From NCBI RefSeq assembly GCF_954871325.1, contig NC_088776.1, forward strand, positions 55,136,569 to 55,200,568: a stretch of DNA of 64,000 nucleotides. The letters run 5' to 3'. Below the pieces are notes generated by a model, which saw only the letters and a program-made list of their open reading frames with translations, searched no databases and had not been told where the DNA came from. The stretch is from Gordionus sp. m RMFG-2023. Lineage: Eukaryota; Nematomorpha; Gordioida; Chordodea; Parachordodidae. A program made the position numbers and the translations under genes. Shown one piece after another: positions 11,358 to 23,675 of this stretch (positions are counted from its first letter, which is position 1; the number at the start of each line of letters is the position of its first letter).

Positions 11358-13809
11358 ACATGAGGGAAGCAAATTTAATAGTGCTTATTTTTTTTAAATA
11401 AATAAAGAGAAAATCATGCGAATTTATTATGTAATTTTACTAAAAAAATCAGAATTGGGGAAGCAAATAAAAAAATGCCTATTTTTTTAATAAATAAAAG
11501 AGAAAATTTTTTTTAAAATTTTTCTTTTGTAAAAGCAATAATTTGTGTGTTAAATCACTAACTTTGACTAATTCCGTCTGCCGGGGTCAAGATTATCCCT
11601 TAAAAAATTTATTTAATGATAAAGACTATTTTTTTAGAGTAAAAACTTGGCTAAGCCGTTTTAGAGCTGGCCAAAGTTAGATAGCTTAACAATATTTGCA
11701 ATAATTTATGTTTGATAATTGTATTTATATTGAAAATATATTAAGACAGAATCGATAAAAAGTATTTATATACTATTTCAGAGATATCTATTTATAGATA
11801 CTTTATAAAATATATTTTGATATACTTTTATATAACGCTTTTTTATCTAAAAAATACAAATATTTAAGTGCAAATATTTCCTCATATGTATGAGCATATA
11901 ATTAAAATAAATATATATTGTAAAAATATAAAGACTAAAAAAAATTTTTATAATATTAAAACTTATATATAAAAAATAAATATTATTTTTTTCCCATTTA
12001 TATCTATAGTTATCAGTTCAAGATTGTGAAGGATATTTTTATCATGCAAAGGAATTTTTAATTCCTTGCCTAACCATGACGCCCAATAATTATAAACAAT
12101 ACCATTGATGCACAAAATTATGTTTAGCAAATAAATTTATTTAGAATTTTGTAAAATAATTTTATAGATATTCCACTAACTTTTAATAAATAAATTATAA
12201 GTTTAATGTAAAAAATTTTTTTAATTTTAAATCTATTTTTGATTTCGATTTTAAAAAAAACTTATTAAAAAAGTTTAAAATCTAGCAATAACTTTTATAA
12301 TTCAGTACTTGATCATTTTACTCAGAAACAATGACGAATTCTACTTATTTATATCTTTTAATTTTTTTATGGTTTGACTAATAAATAAAAATAATTTTTC
12401 GATTGCTTCTCTAGTAGACTTGACGCTTCGTCACTGATAAATAGATACTAAATATGACATATTATATGACAAATAAAAAGTATTTGAATGCGTAATTAAT
12501 AATGTCTAAATTAACAGTTGATTAATTTTTATCAAGTTATTTTATAATCTTAATTAAATAAAGCAAAAAATATTATTTAAAATACTTGTAAAATCATTTA
12601 TTAATTGAAAATATAATAAATCCAATCTAATATTATGATTTATGCTAGCCGATTTCAAAATCGCTAATCAAGTAATATTACTCATATTTAAATTTAATTT
12701 ACTATACCTCTTCCTAAGAAAATTTCTAAGGTTCAAACCAGATTACGAAACTCCTTTTTAAAACTCAAAGTATATTTAATTAAAAAATATTTTACTCTTT
12801 ATTTTATATTTATTAGATAATGAAGAAAGGAGAGATTAATTTTAAGATGAATGCTCTAAATAATGGAAATGGAAGCAATATTAATATTGATAATAATTTA
12901 GACAAAAGAAGTGGAGGCGATGAAAGAGTTGGAGTTAAAATATATTTGATTAAAACATCTTTTACTTTTATATTTAATAGATAATGAAAAGAAGAGGTCT
13001 AGATGATGAGGCAATGAAAGAGTTAAGTTGAACATTTAAAATAGAGTTTTTCAATCTCAAACTACGCTTTAGATAACAAAAGAAGATTAATAGTTCTGAG
13101 AGATAATAATAGTGAAAGCAAAAAATTTAAGAGGTAAATTAACTTATATATAAAATATTTTATTTGTAAAACAATAAAAGCTATGTGTGAAGCTCAATCT
13201 GAAGATATCTTAGTATTAAATTTTATAATTTAATTAAATATAAAATTAAAAATAGGCATAGAGGATGCTATGACAAGCCTGGTTGTCGTCCTTATATATA
13301 TTGGATAATAAAGGGAAAAGTGGATATTTTTTTAACTATTTTTAAAGTTTTTTTTATCGAGATCATAAATATTTAATGCTCTTTGATATTATAAGTTATA
13401 ATATATATATATTCTGCAATCGCAAATATTTAAAAATGTAATAAATGGATAAATATTTTGAATTAAAAATATTATCTTCCACGAAACTTTGCATATTATA
13501 AATATACCATTAAATATTCACATTTAATAAATACCAGAGCCCCCGTTAGTCAGCTATGCTGTTCACTCCCCACCGCGTGAAGGTGGGAGATGGATTTTAG
13601 AGGAGCATAGAATGAAAAGAAAGATCGAATAAAAGAAGAAAGAAATAGAGGAGAGAAAGAAAGATATGAAAGAAGAATTCTAAAAAAATATATATAAAAA
13701 TGCAAATTTACTTGAATAAAAATTTGGCTTTATTCTCATAAATGGTTTTAATTTATAGTTTCAATATTAAATTTAAAAATAACTTGAATTTAACTTAGAG
13801 GTTAAGGTG

Positions 13810-16600
13810 GACCAAGGCAGCATATAATGGAGTAAATCTTAACAAAGTAGCAAAATAATAAATAACTCAAAAAATAAATCCACGAGACACTTTGTAACTT
13901 AGAATAGATAACTCAACTCTTAAACCTACACAACATATGATAGCAAAAAGAATTTTTAGCAAATTAACAAAATGCTAAGCAACTCAAAATATTAACTCAC
14001 GTAAAAGCTAAATCAATTCAAACTACACAGAGCCAAAACTTAATAAGCATAACAAATATATGTGCTACATGAAACTTAGCCTCACACAAATCCAAGCAAC
14101 TCAAAACTTAACCGCTTTAAAAAAATAGTTCTGTTAAAAGCAACTCAGTACCAATTAGAGCCAAGTTATGAATAAATAGGTGTACCCAAAACTAAGAGGT
14201 TCAAGGTTAATCAACTCAAATGCCAGAATAAACCAACCCATGAATGAGCGAAAAGCGAAATAATTTAAAACTAACTACACAGAGCCAAGGTCAAAATTCA
14301 TAGAAGTATACAACTGCAATTTAAAATCTAAAAGTATGTTTGGCTAAGAAACTTATGAAATAAACCCATGACGATAAATCTCGAACAGCCTAAAAAAATT
14401 AGTAACTCAAAGATCAAAACTAAACAATATAGCATAGCAAAATAAACTCTTTGAAAATACAAAATGCTAAGCAACTCAAAATATTAACCCATATCAAAGC
14501 TACACGCCACTCAAAGCAAAGAATTCTCCTATAGACAACTCAGAGCTAATTACCAAAGCCAAGATAGACATAAACAAGTAACCAAAATCTAGTAGTTCGA
14601 AGTTAATCAACTAAAATGTCATAAGCTACTATAATGACTGAGGAGTTAAATGAGAAACTTAAAGCTAATTACACAGAGCCAAGCAAGCCATTTAAAGCCT
14701 GAAGTATTGCAAAATAATTAAACACAAGTAGCATACAACCGTAAACATCAAATCTTGAAACATTTTTAGCTCAACAACAAATATTAAGAGCAAATTACAA
14801 TTTAAATATAAAACTATAAGTAGACAGAGTATAAGAGCCTGATATGAACTAATCCGTCATGAGGATCCATGTTAAGCATCAAAAATTTTTATGAACTAAT
14901 CCGTCATGAGGATCCATGTTAAGCATCAAAAATTTCTAAACCTTACCTCATTACCCTGCAGCTAAAGGACCAGCAATTCAAGGCTGGACTCAAACTATTC
15001 CTGAAGCTTAGCTAACCAGGAGCTTTCCAATACGCTACTCAAAGCCATGTACCATAGCCTTACATGAATAGATAAGTAATGCAAAGTTGTGAGGATCGAA
15101 GTTAAGCAACTGACATGTCTTAACTTTCCACCACATTTCTCTGCAGCTACAATCTATGAGGCTAATAACTCCAGCCGAGACAGCATACTGTTAACCCCGT
15201 CAAAGCTTACCACCCAAAATCAAGGACCTGACAATAAGCTACTCAAAGCCAAGTACCATAGCCTGATATGTATAGACAAGTAACGTAAAGTTGTGAGGAT
15301 CGAAGTTAAGCAACCTTTCCCCCACATTTCTTTGCAGCTTTAATCTATGAGGCCAATAACTCCAGCCGAGACAGCATACTGTGAACCCCGTCAAAGCTTA
15401 ACCACCCAAATTCAAGGGCCTGACAATACGCTACTCAAAGCCATGTACCATAGCCTGACATGAATAGACAAGTAACGATAACTCTAGCCGAGACAGCATA
15501 CTGTGGACCCTGTCAAAGCTTAACCACCCAAATTCAAGGGCCTGACAATACGCTACTCAAAGCCATGTACCATAGCCTGACATGAATAGACAAGTAACTA
15601 TAACTCTAGCCGAGACAGCATACTGTGAACCCCGTCAAAGCTTAACCACCCAAATTCAAGGGCCTGACAATACGCTACTCAAAGCCATGTACCATAGCCT
15701 GACATGAATAGACAAGTAACGATAACTCTAGCCGAGACAGCATATTGTGGACCCCATCAAAGCTTAACCACTCAAATTCAAGAGCCTGACAATACGCTAC
15801 TCAAAGCCGTGTACCATAGCCTGACATTAATAGACAAGTAGCTGAAAGTCGTGAGGATTGAAGTTAAGCGACTCAAATGCCAAACTTTCCACCAAATTTC
15901 TCTGCAGCTACAAGCTAAGAGACTAATAACTCCAGCCGAGACAGCATACTGTTGACTCTGTCAAAGCTTATCCCCGACAAAGCTTAACTACTTAAACCCA
16001 AATGCTACATTAAAGGTATGTACCATATACTGACATGAATAGACAAGTAATCCAATCTGAGGATCGTAAGTAACAACTAAGATTTCCAAACTCAATCTCT
16101 AGCTACAACATAAGAAGATAATAACTCTAATTGAAACAGCATATTGTTAAACCACTCATGTCTGAGAAGTATAATGAAACCTCAAAAATTCATAAGTAGC
16201 AAAATTATAACTAATGGTTAATAAACCAATGACATAACTTTTCAAAACTTAGCCTCACAAAGCTAGGCAACTCAACGTTTAACCACTTAAAGTCAAGGGC
16301 TCTACCATATGCAACTCAAACCCAAGTACCATAGTTAGGATAGGAACAAAAGATCCAAAGTCCTGAGAATTTAAGTTTATAATTACAAATGGCAAAATAT
16401 ACCATCCCATTAATGTGCAGCAAAAAGTTTAGAAAATCAAAGCTAACAACTAAGAGCTTCGTAGCATACTGTTAAACAACTTAAGTAACATCAACAAAAA
16501 TTCTTCGTAAAGTTAAAGACCTAAAATATTAACCAACATCAAAGCTATTGGAAAAGTAGCTTTATAAATCTAAGCAAACCTCCAAAAGTTATAGTTTAAA
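13810..16600 (-). repeat. Tandem array (right), inverted partner, extending past the palindrome
   Basis: Inverted counterpart of the left array; the same 122-bp short units lie at about 15,475-15,840. Degenerate units with the words ACTCAAA, AGCATACTGTTAAAC and AAGTACCATAG continue to about 16,600. The array therefore extends beyond the last base that can be paired with position 1 of this window. Confidence 0.75.
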
Positions 16601-17461
16601 CATCTTGGTTTTTTAAAAGCCAAATTAATAATCAAAGGTAACTAAACATTATATTTTAAAAATAACAAGATAAAAAAGTTTACTTTCCATCTCCTGGATT
16701 ATACAATATTCATTTCCACAACAATTATCTCATTCTTAAATATTTTTACGTAATTTTTATCTTTCGCAAACATGATAGCTATAATAAAATAAATTATATA
16801 TATTTATAAAATTTACTTTAACTGCTTATAGTTTCCGAAATAGCCTATTATTTTCCTGCGTTCTATAAACCCATACTTTTTTGAATGATATTTCCTTCAT
16901 CCATTAATTATGAAATTTATATATCATGAGATAATGTATTTATTTATTTAACATTTCCTGTCTAAGGTTGATAATTGTTTTTTATAGCCCTAAAAAATAT
17001 TGAATTTGGTTTATATTTAATCTGTTTTTTAAAAAAAAAATTAATCTAAATAAATATATGGTAAGATGATTGTTAAGATACTATATATCAAAGATAATGA
17101 TTGCTATTGTTTGAAAATTTGTTATGATATTGCAGTTTTTACGTTTCAACAATCAAAAAATTATAAAAATCAAATGAGGATTTAAAAAAACTTCTATTTC
17201 TGAACATCTCTGAAATACTGAATCCTCATTTTTGTGCAACCATTGTAGCAATTGATTAAGAATGCTATGTTAAATAGAGATCTGTCTATCTTATAAATAT
17301 ATTTTTTAAGATTTTAGTTTAGCATATTTTCTATTTTCAAATAGCGTCACAGATGAAAATGAGTAATGACCTATAATTTACTTTCATTTCTTTATTGTAA
17401 ATATCTAATATATTATAATATCTCTTATATAATGCTTAGCACATTTATTGTCACATTTTTT
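16286..17461. repeat. Direct repeat unit, copy 1
   Basis: About 1.2 kb resembling 19,319-20,535 in the same orientation: shared landmarks include GATCCAAAGTCCTGAGAATT, TTTACTTTCCATCTCC, AATAGCGTCACAGATGA and GATATTATATAT-type AT stretches. Its start overlaps the degenerate tandem array. A truncated RTE LINE abuts its end. No gene. Confidence 0.8.
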
Positions 17462-19118
17462 ATGATATTTTCTGGAGTTTCTCAACTTTAATCCCCACAT
17501 ACTACATCTAGATGAACACTCCACATGTCAAAACCTTGTATAACCAATAACAGAACAAGAAATAAACACATCCCTTAAGCATATGAAAAACAACAAATAG
17601 GGGTCCAGATGATATTCCAATAGAAAGCCTTAAAAGCCTTAAAGCACTAGGAGATGATGGAATACATTTCCTTAAATTTTATTAAGGTGAAATTCATTTT
17701 GATCTTTTATAGCTGGCTTAATGATAATAATTCTTTTAGAATGCGATGAGTAATCTTCGAAGTTAATAAAATCTATACAATAAAATACTTGGAAATGGAG
17801 AGGTTCCCCAAAAATGGAGGCAGAGCTATCTAGTATCTAGTTCCTATCTTCAAAAATAAAGGGGATACACACAATTGTCATTACAGGGGCATAAAACTAA
17901 TGTCACACTGTCGAAACTATACGAAAAAATAATAGAAAAAAGAATAAGAGACATAATCGAAATAGGAGAGACTAAGTTTGGCTTTATGCCTGAAGATCAA
18001 CAACTGATGCTATCCACGCATAGGCAAATGAGTGAAAAATACAGGGAAAAGAACAAAAAGCTACACATGGTCTTTCTCGATCTAGAAAAGGCCTTCGATA
18101 GAATCCCAAGAAAACCTATCTAGTGAGAGCTACGCCTCAAAAAAATTCCCGAAAAATATATAGGAATTATACAGGATATGTATATGGGTCATACAACAAT
18201 GGTCCGTAGCACAACAACTTCTTCAGAGGCTTCACAATAGCCGAAGTAGTTCATCAAGGGTCGGCTCTCAGCCCACTTCTCTTCATTACAGTAATAGCAC
18301 AGTCTATACCTCAAACAGTCCCGTGGAATATGATATTTGCAGATGATATTGTGATACTTGCTGAATCCAAGGATGATATGAAAGAAAGATTAGTGAGTTG
18401 TATAAATATCCTAGAAAAGCACGGACTAAAAGTAAATAGAGAAAAGAAGGAGTATATGGTGATAGGAGGAGATGAAACAGAGAGTATTGATATAAATGAA
18501 TGGCAGATATCGGCTATTGAAAGCTGCAAATATTTGGGCTCCACTATACAAACAAACGGCACAATAGAAAAAGAGATAAAGAGATAAATAAATCAAGGGT
18601 GGTTAAAGTGGAGATCTGTATCTGGAGTGCTATTTGACAAAAGAATCCCACACAAATTAAAGGGAAAAATTTACAGTTCCATAGTACAACCAACTATTCT
18701 ATATAGTTCGGAAACATGGCCAACCAAAGAATCAGACGAGAGAAGTCTATAAACTATATAGATGAGAATGCTGAGGATGATTGCTGGGGTAACAAGAAAG
18801 GATAAAGTGCGCAGTACAAGAATACAAAGTAGTTTAAAGGTAGTGCCCATTAAGACTAAGTTAATGGTAAAAAGACTTCGGTGGTATGGGCACACAATGA
18901 GAAGGCCTTTGAACTATATAGGAAATAAGGTTGAGAGTTTGGAAGTTATGGGCAAACGTAAAAGAGGAAGTCCAAAACTTCAATGGGGAAATAAAGTTAG
19001 AGCCAATATAAAGAAGTATAAATTAGATAAAATAGATTGTATGAATAACATAGAGTGGAGAGAGATGTTGAAGGAAATTACCACCAGAAAAGGTGAAAGC
19101 AAAGAAAAAAATAAATAA
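17462..19118 (+). mobile_element. Decayed 5'-truncated RTE LINE
   Basis: Matches the 3' part of the LINE at 43,720-46,864 in the same orientation, starting within the linker before the reverse transcriptase. Recognisable pieces: a reverse transcriptase segment with FGFMP and FLDLEKAFDRIPRK (17,875-18,123), FADDIVILAESKDD (18,330-18,587) and a C-terminal HTMRRPLNYIGNK segment (18,762-19,118). About 100 bp of unrelated sequence sits at about 17,668-17,765 and several frameshifts and stops are present. It keeps the catalytic FADD that the longer copy has changed to FVDD. Dead on arrival or long since. Confidence 0.9.
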
Positions 19119-19318
19119 AAAGATAATATTAATAAAACGGTGCTAAGTCACCATATGGTTTGCTAAATAACCCAAAATATTATTTTTAATTTTATATATG
19201 AAGACCATTTTCAATTTTCCCGAGACACACGACATCTTATTATAACTATAAAGTATTTTAAAAAAAACAAATCATAGATTTTAATAAGGTAATATTGACG
19301 CGAAAATAATTTTCAGGA

Positions 19319-20535
19319 CTACTCAAAGTCAAGGGTATTACACTACCCAACTCAAACCCAAGTACTATAGCTAGGATAGGAATAAAAGATCCAAAGTCCT
19401 GAGAATTCAAGTTTATAATTTCAAATGGCAAAATATGCCATCCCATTACTGTGCATCAAAAAGTTTAATAACTCAAAGCAAATAACTAAAAGCTTCGTAG
19501 CATACTGTAAAACAACTTAAACATTAAAAAAATTCTTCATAAGTAACAAACTGCTAAAGACCTAAAATCTTAACCCACATCAAGGCTATTGGAAACTAAG
19601 CTTTAAATATCTAAGCAAAAGATCTACTATAGTCATCTTATATTTTTAAAAACCAAATTATTAATCAAAGGTAACTAACCAATTATATTTTAAAAATAAC
19701 TAGGATAAAAAAATGTTTACTTTCCATCTCCCGGTTCGTACCAAATTTATTTCTACACCAACTATCTCATTCTTAAATATTTTTACTTAATTTATATTTT
19801 TCGCAAGCATAATGGCAATAATAAATTGAATAAATATAATTATAAAAGTTATGTTAACTTTTAGTTTCCGAAATGGCCTATTTCTTCCCGCAAAAGCGCT
19901 CTATAAACCCATACATCCTTGAATGTTATATTCATTATATTTTCTTCATTTATTAATTGGAAAATTTATCATGAGATATAATGTATTAATTTATTTTTTT
20001 TACCATTTTCTAGCTAAGGTCTTATTTTTTGTAATACCCCCAAAAAATATTGAATTGCAGTTAAAGTGCTACCATTTAATTTAATATTTTAAATAAGATT
20101 AATATAAATAATAGTATGGTAAAATGATTGTTAGGATATTATATAACAGATAATAAGTGTTATCCTTTGAAAATTTGTTATAATATTGTAGTTTCGTTTC
20201 AACAATCAGGAACTTATAAAAATCAAATGAAGGATGTCTTTCTGAATATCTCTGAAATATTGTCTCCTCACACGAATGCAATCCTTGTAGTTTTAATTAG
20301 AAATTGTTTGAAAATGTAAATAGTAATCCATCTTTCATACAAATATATTTTTTTTAAGATTTAATTTTAGCATATTTTTAAAAATATTTTTAAATTCTTA
20401 GATTTCAATTAGTTTAAAATAGCGTCACAGATGAGAATGAGTAATGACGAATAAGCTCATTTCTTTATTATAAATTTATCTGATATACTATGATATCTCT
20501 TATATAATAATAGGCTTGTCTTTATCACATTATTT
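19319..20535. repeat. Direct repeat unit, copy 2
   Basis: Second copy of 16,286-17,461. Divergence is clear (many substitutions and small indels), so the duplication is old. The LINE lies between the two copies, not inside a unit. No gene. Confidence 0.8.
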
Positions 20536-23500
20536 TGTCGTTTTTTATGTCGTATTTTTTTTATCGTATTTTTGTCATATTTTGTGAAAAAGTATAACAA
20601 AACCGGATTTGGAATCATACTTACCACTAAATACTATAGCTGAATATTTGTCGCGGCAGCTTAACATTAAGTTCTAGCTGCAGCAGCTTAGTAATAAGAT
20701 TTCACTGTAGCAACTTAGCGTTATACCTTCAAGGGTTCTAAAATTTTATTGTTAATTATTTATTTTTAAAGTTGTCTTTTTTGGCCTTATTAAGGTAGAT
20801 GTATGCATATCAATATAGATACAATCCATAGGTAATCAAAAAATTTATCCAATAGAAGGTGAACCTCTTACTCATAATGGGCTAGTTTAAGCGTGTATAT
20901 CAATAGTATTTTAAAGAACACAAAAAATCGATATGGATATCAAATAAAAACCAATTTAAATATTTTATTTTATTTATTCACTCTTGGTCTAAATGGGTTG
21001 AATTTAAACCGGGAGGGGGGAGAAAATAAAATACATTTTCGCCTATTGATAATTATCACTCCAAGTAAGCGGGTCTAGGTATTGGGTGGTCAAGAATATT
21101 TTAATCAGCACATAATATTAATATGGGTATCAAATAAAAGTTATCAAAATAATATTTTGACTTAAATTAGTAATCACTTCTGGTCTTATTGTATATAGGT
21201 CTGACATAATGGGGAGGGGGGGGGATACATTAAAACATTAAAAATATAAATAATATTTTAATTTATTTATAAAAAATTCTTTATGGAAAATCAAATCACG
21301 TGACCTCAGCTAATTTTCAACGAGGCTTTAAATTGCATTTTAGTGAATATATCGTTAGTACAGGTAGTCATTATTTCTCATTGAAATGAATAAAAATGAC
21401 ATGTAAATCAACCAGCGTCTTCACGAGAAAAAATAATAACTTAGAGACAATGTTTAGTTGGCTATCTCTAGTTTTATTAAACGGCCAGATTTTAGCATAT
21501 TTTTAAAAATGGCTAACTCAATATTTTAGCAAGAAAAATATTGCCTAAATAACGAGATTTCGCTAATAAATGTCCAAATCTTTGCCCCAGCGATGACCTA
21601 AATTTTTGGCTTTGGATAAAATAATGGATTAACCGAGTTATCACCTACCGCATAATTATATTTTGCATTATTAGAATCCTACCCTCCACCTCCAAGAAAT
21701 ATTGAGACAAAATGTTCTTACCCATAATGAATTTTGCAAATTACTATATAGTCTAATTAATCTATATATAATACTTATTAGAATTATACAAGAAATGGTT
21801 CAGGAGGCTATCAAAAAATCTATTTTTAGTTTAAGAGGATATTAGGGAGCTCCTTTAGATAAAAATTTTTCGCTTCTAGGGGCTATTCAAATTTTTCAGG
21901 GTCTATAGCCCCTGCCCCCCTCCCCTTAGTGACTCTACTAAATCCTTTTGCTATTTACTTCATAAATAATATCCTCAAAATTTTTATAAATGATACGCAT
22001 GGAAAGCATAAGAGTGCATAGTAACCTCTGAAATTGGCTTAAAATTTAGTTCTGTAGAAAATAGGAAAATATCGGAGGAAATAGGAAAAACATATAACTT
22101 GAATTATGATCAAATAAAGAAGAAATTCTAGCTGTAAAGGCTAAATTTAATATTATATGCTCTCACGTCTCACCCAAAATATGGTAAAAATAATAAATAG
22201 CCATGTTTGAAGACTGGCCGCCACCCTTTAACTTTTTATCTAATGGACCGATTTCTCTCAAAATTGGTCAAAATGTGTATATTTATGATATGTTCCTTAT
22301 CTAGGATCATTTATTGAATAGAGCAATCTAATAAAAAAATATTTTAAATAAATTGTTTTTAGTACCTCTTTCTGGAAATAACGTTACGCATTTTTTTTGT
22401 TTGGTGAAAAAAAATTAGTAATTTAGATTACTGATATTTTATATAAATATTATCCTTAGGCATTTAGCATTCACACAAAAAATTTAACTTTAAAAGTTAT
22501 ATTTAATAGACATATAAAGGCGCTTAATATTAATAAAGAGGTGAGTTTGACTGGTCATGTATTGATTGGTAACAATTAGCACATTCACATATTCATATTT
22601 AAATGAAAAGCTCTTGCAAAACAACATTTGATGAAATAAAATGATGAACAAGCTTAAGAATGTTTAGTAAAATGATAATTAAAATATTAATTTATAATAT
22701 TATCATTAAATAGATGTGGTAATAAATTGAGATTTTAATACTAATTAAATTAGTGTATAAATTTTTTATATAACTAAAAAAATGCAGAAATATTAACATA
22801 GGTTTTTTACAAGACAAGTATTTCATATTGTATTATTTCATGTTTTTAATAAAATTCTTAAATAATATAATAAAGCCAGTTAACACATAGTATATATATA
22901 ACTTTCACATAACCTCATCTAGCTCATAAACTATTATAGATAGAGCTTTGATTCAAATTTTATTTTAAAGATTATTAATTGGCTACATATTGATATAAAA
23001 TTTTGATTAAAACCAAATCTTAATACCTTTTTTTAAAACGGCACAACTATATATATAAATTATAAAATATTTTAATAAAAGATGCTGGTCAGTGGCGTAG
23101 ACAAGGGGGGGGGGGGGGGGTATCTCTGAAAATTTTTTTTAAAATTTTTTTAAAATTATTTTATTTTTTAAATTTTTTTTTCTTATTGTGAATAATTTTA
23201 TTTAAAAAACGGTTTCAATTTGTAAAAAAACAAAATATACGATATCAAAATGAAATAAATTTTAAAAAACAAATAAGAATTTAAAGATTATATTAAGTTT
23301 AAGATTATATTAAGTTTAAGATTATATCAAGTTTATTTAAGAATTTTGTAGAAAAAATTTTCACTGCCATTAATTATCGAATTTTAAAAACATATGAAAA
23401 TAGAATGTATAATTCCAAAATAATAATATACCTATAAATAATATAAAATTATTATAATTTTGAGTGATATTGATGTTCCATATTTAACATAGAATTTGGC

Positions 23501-23675
23501 TGCAATGTTATCATAGTGAAAATATAATTTATAATAATAATCTAATAGTTAAAATATCACATTTAATAAAAATTTATGTGGTCTTATTAATTTTCTAAAA
23601 TAAATATAAAATTTTGTAATAATACATAATATTTTAAAAAAATTTTGTTCTAAGGGAAAAATCGTTGCAGCAGAT
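20536..23675. other. Intergenic, repeat-derived
   Basis: No credible gene. Contents: a short tandem of three ~33-bp units with GCAGCTTA words (20,650-20,725); two ~190-bp tandem units each ending in a G run (20,873-21,240); a decayed palindromic MITE (about 21,490-21,650); a transposon end CAGTGGCGTAGAC at 23,093 followed by 16 G. The rest is plain AT-rich sequence. Confidence 0.6.
20873..21240 (+). repeat. Two tandem ~190-bp units ending in G runs
   Basis: Both units share GATATGG(A/G)TATCAAATAAAA, CACT(C/T)(T)TGGTCT and an end in GGGAGGGGGG. The second ends at 21,211-21,224 with GGGGAGGGGGGGGG. Non-coding. Confidence 0.6.

Larger units (their letters stand above)
7814..16140 (-). repeat. 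Right arm of giant inverted repeat
   Basis: Reverse-complement partner of 1-7,777. It keeps pieces absent from the left arm: about 103 bp at 10,199-10,302 inside the LINE endonuclease fragment, roughly 200 bp around 14,600-14,800, and a tandem duplication of about 48 bp at 14,840-14,933 (present once on the left, near 1,195-1,250). These differences show that the arms have evolved separately since they formed, or that gene conversion between them is incomplete. Confidence 0.93.

Noticed and set aside
1-16140. Palindrome as a plain sequencing hairpin artefact
   Set aside because: The arms differ by substitutions and by indels of 50-215 bp in both directions; an artefact would give matching arms. 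Not fully excluded, so a check is listed.
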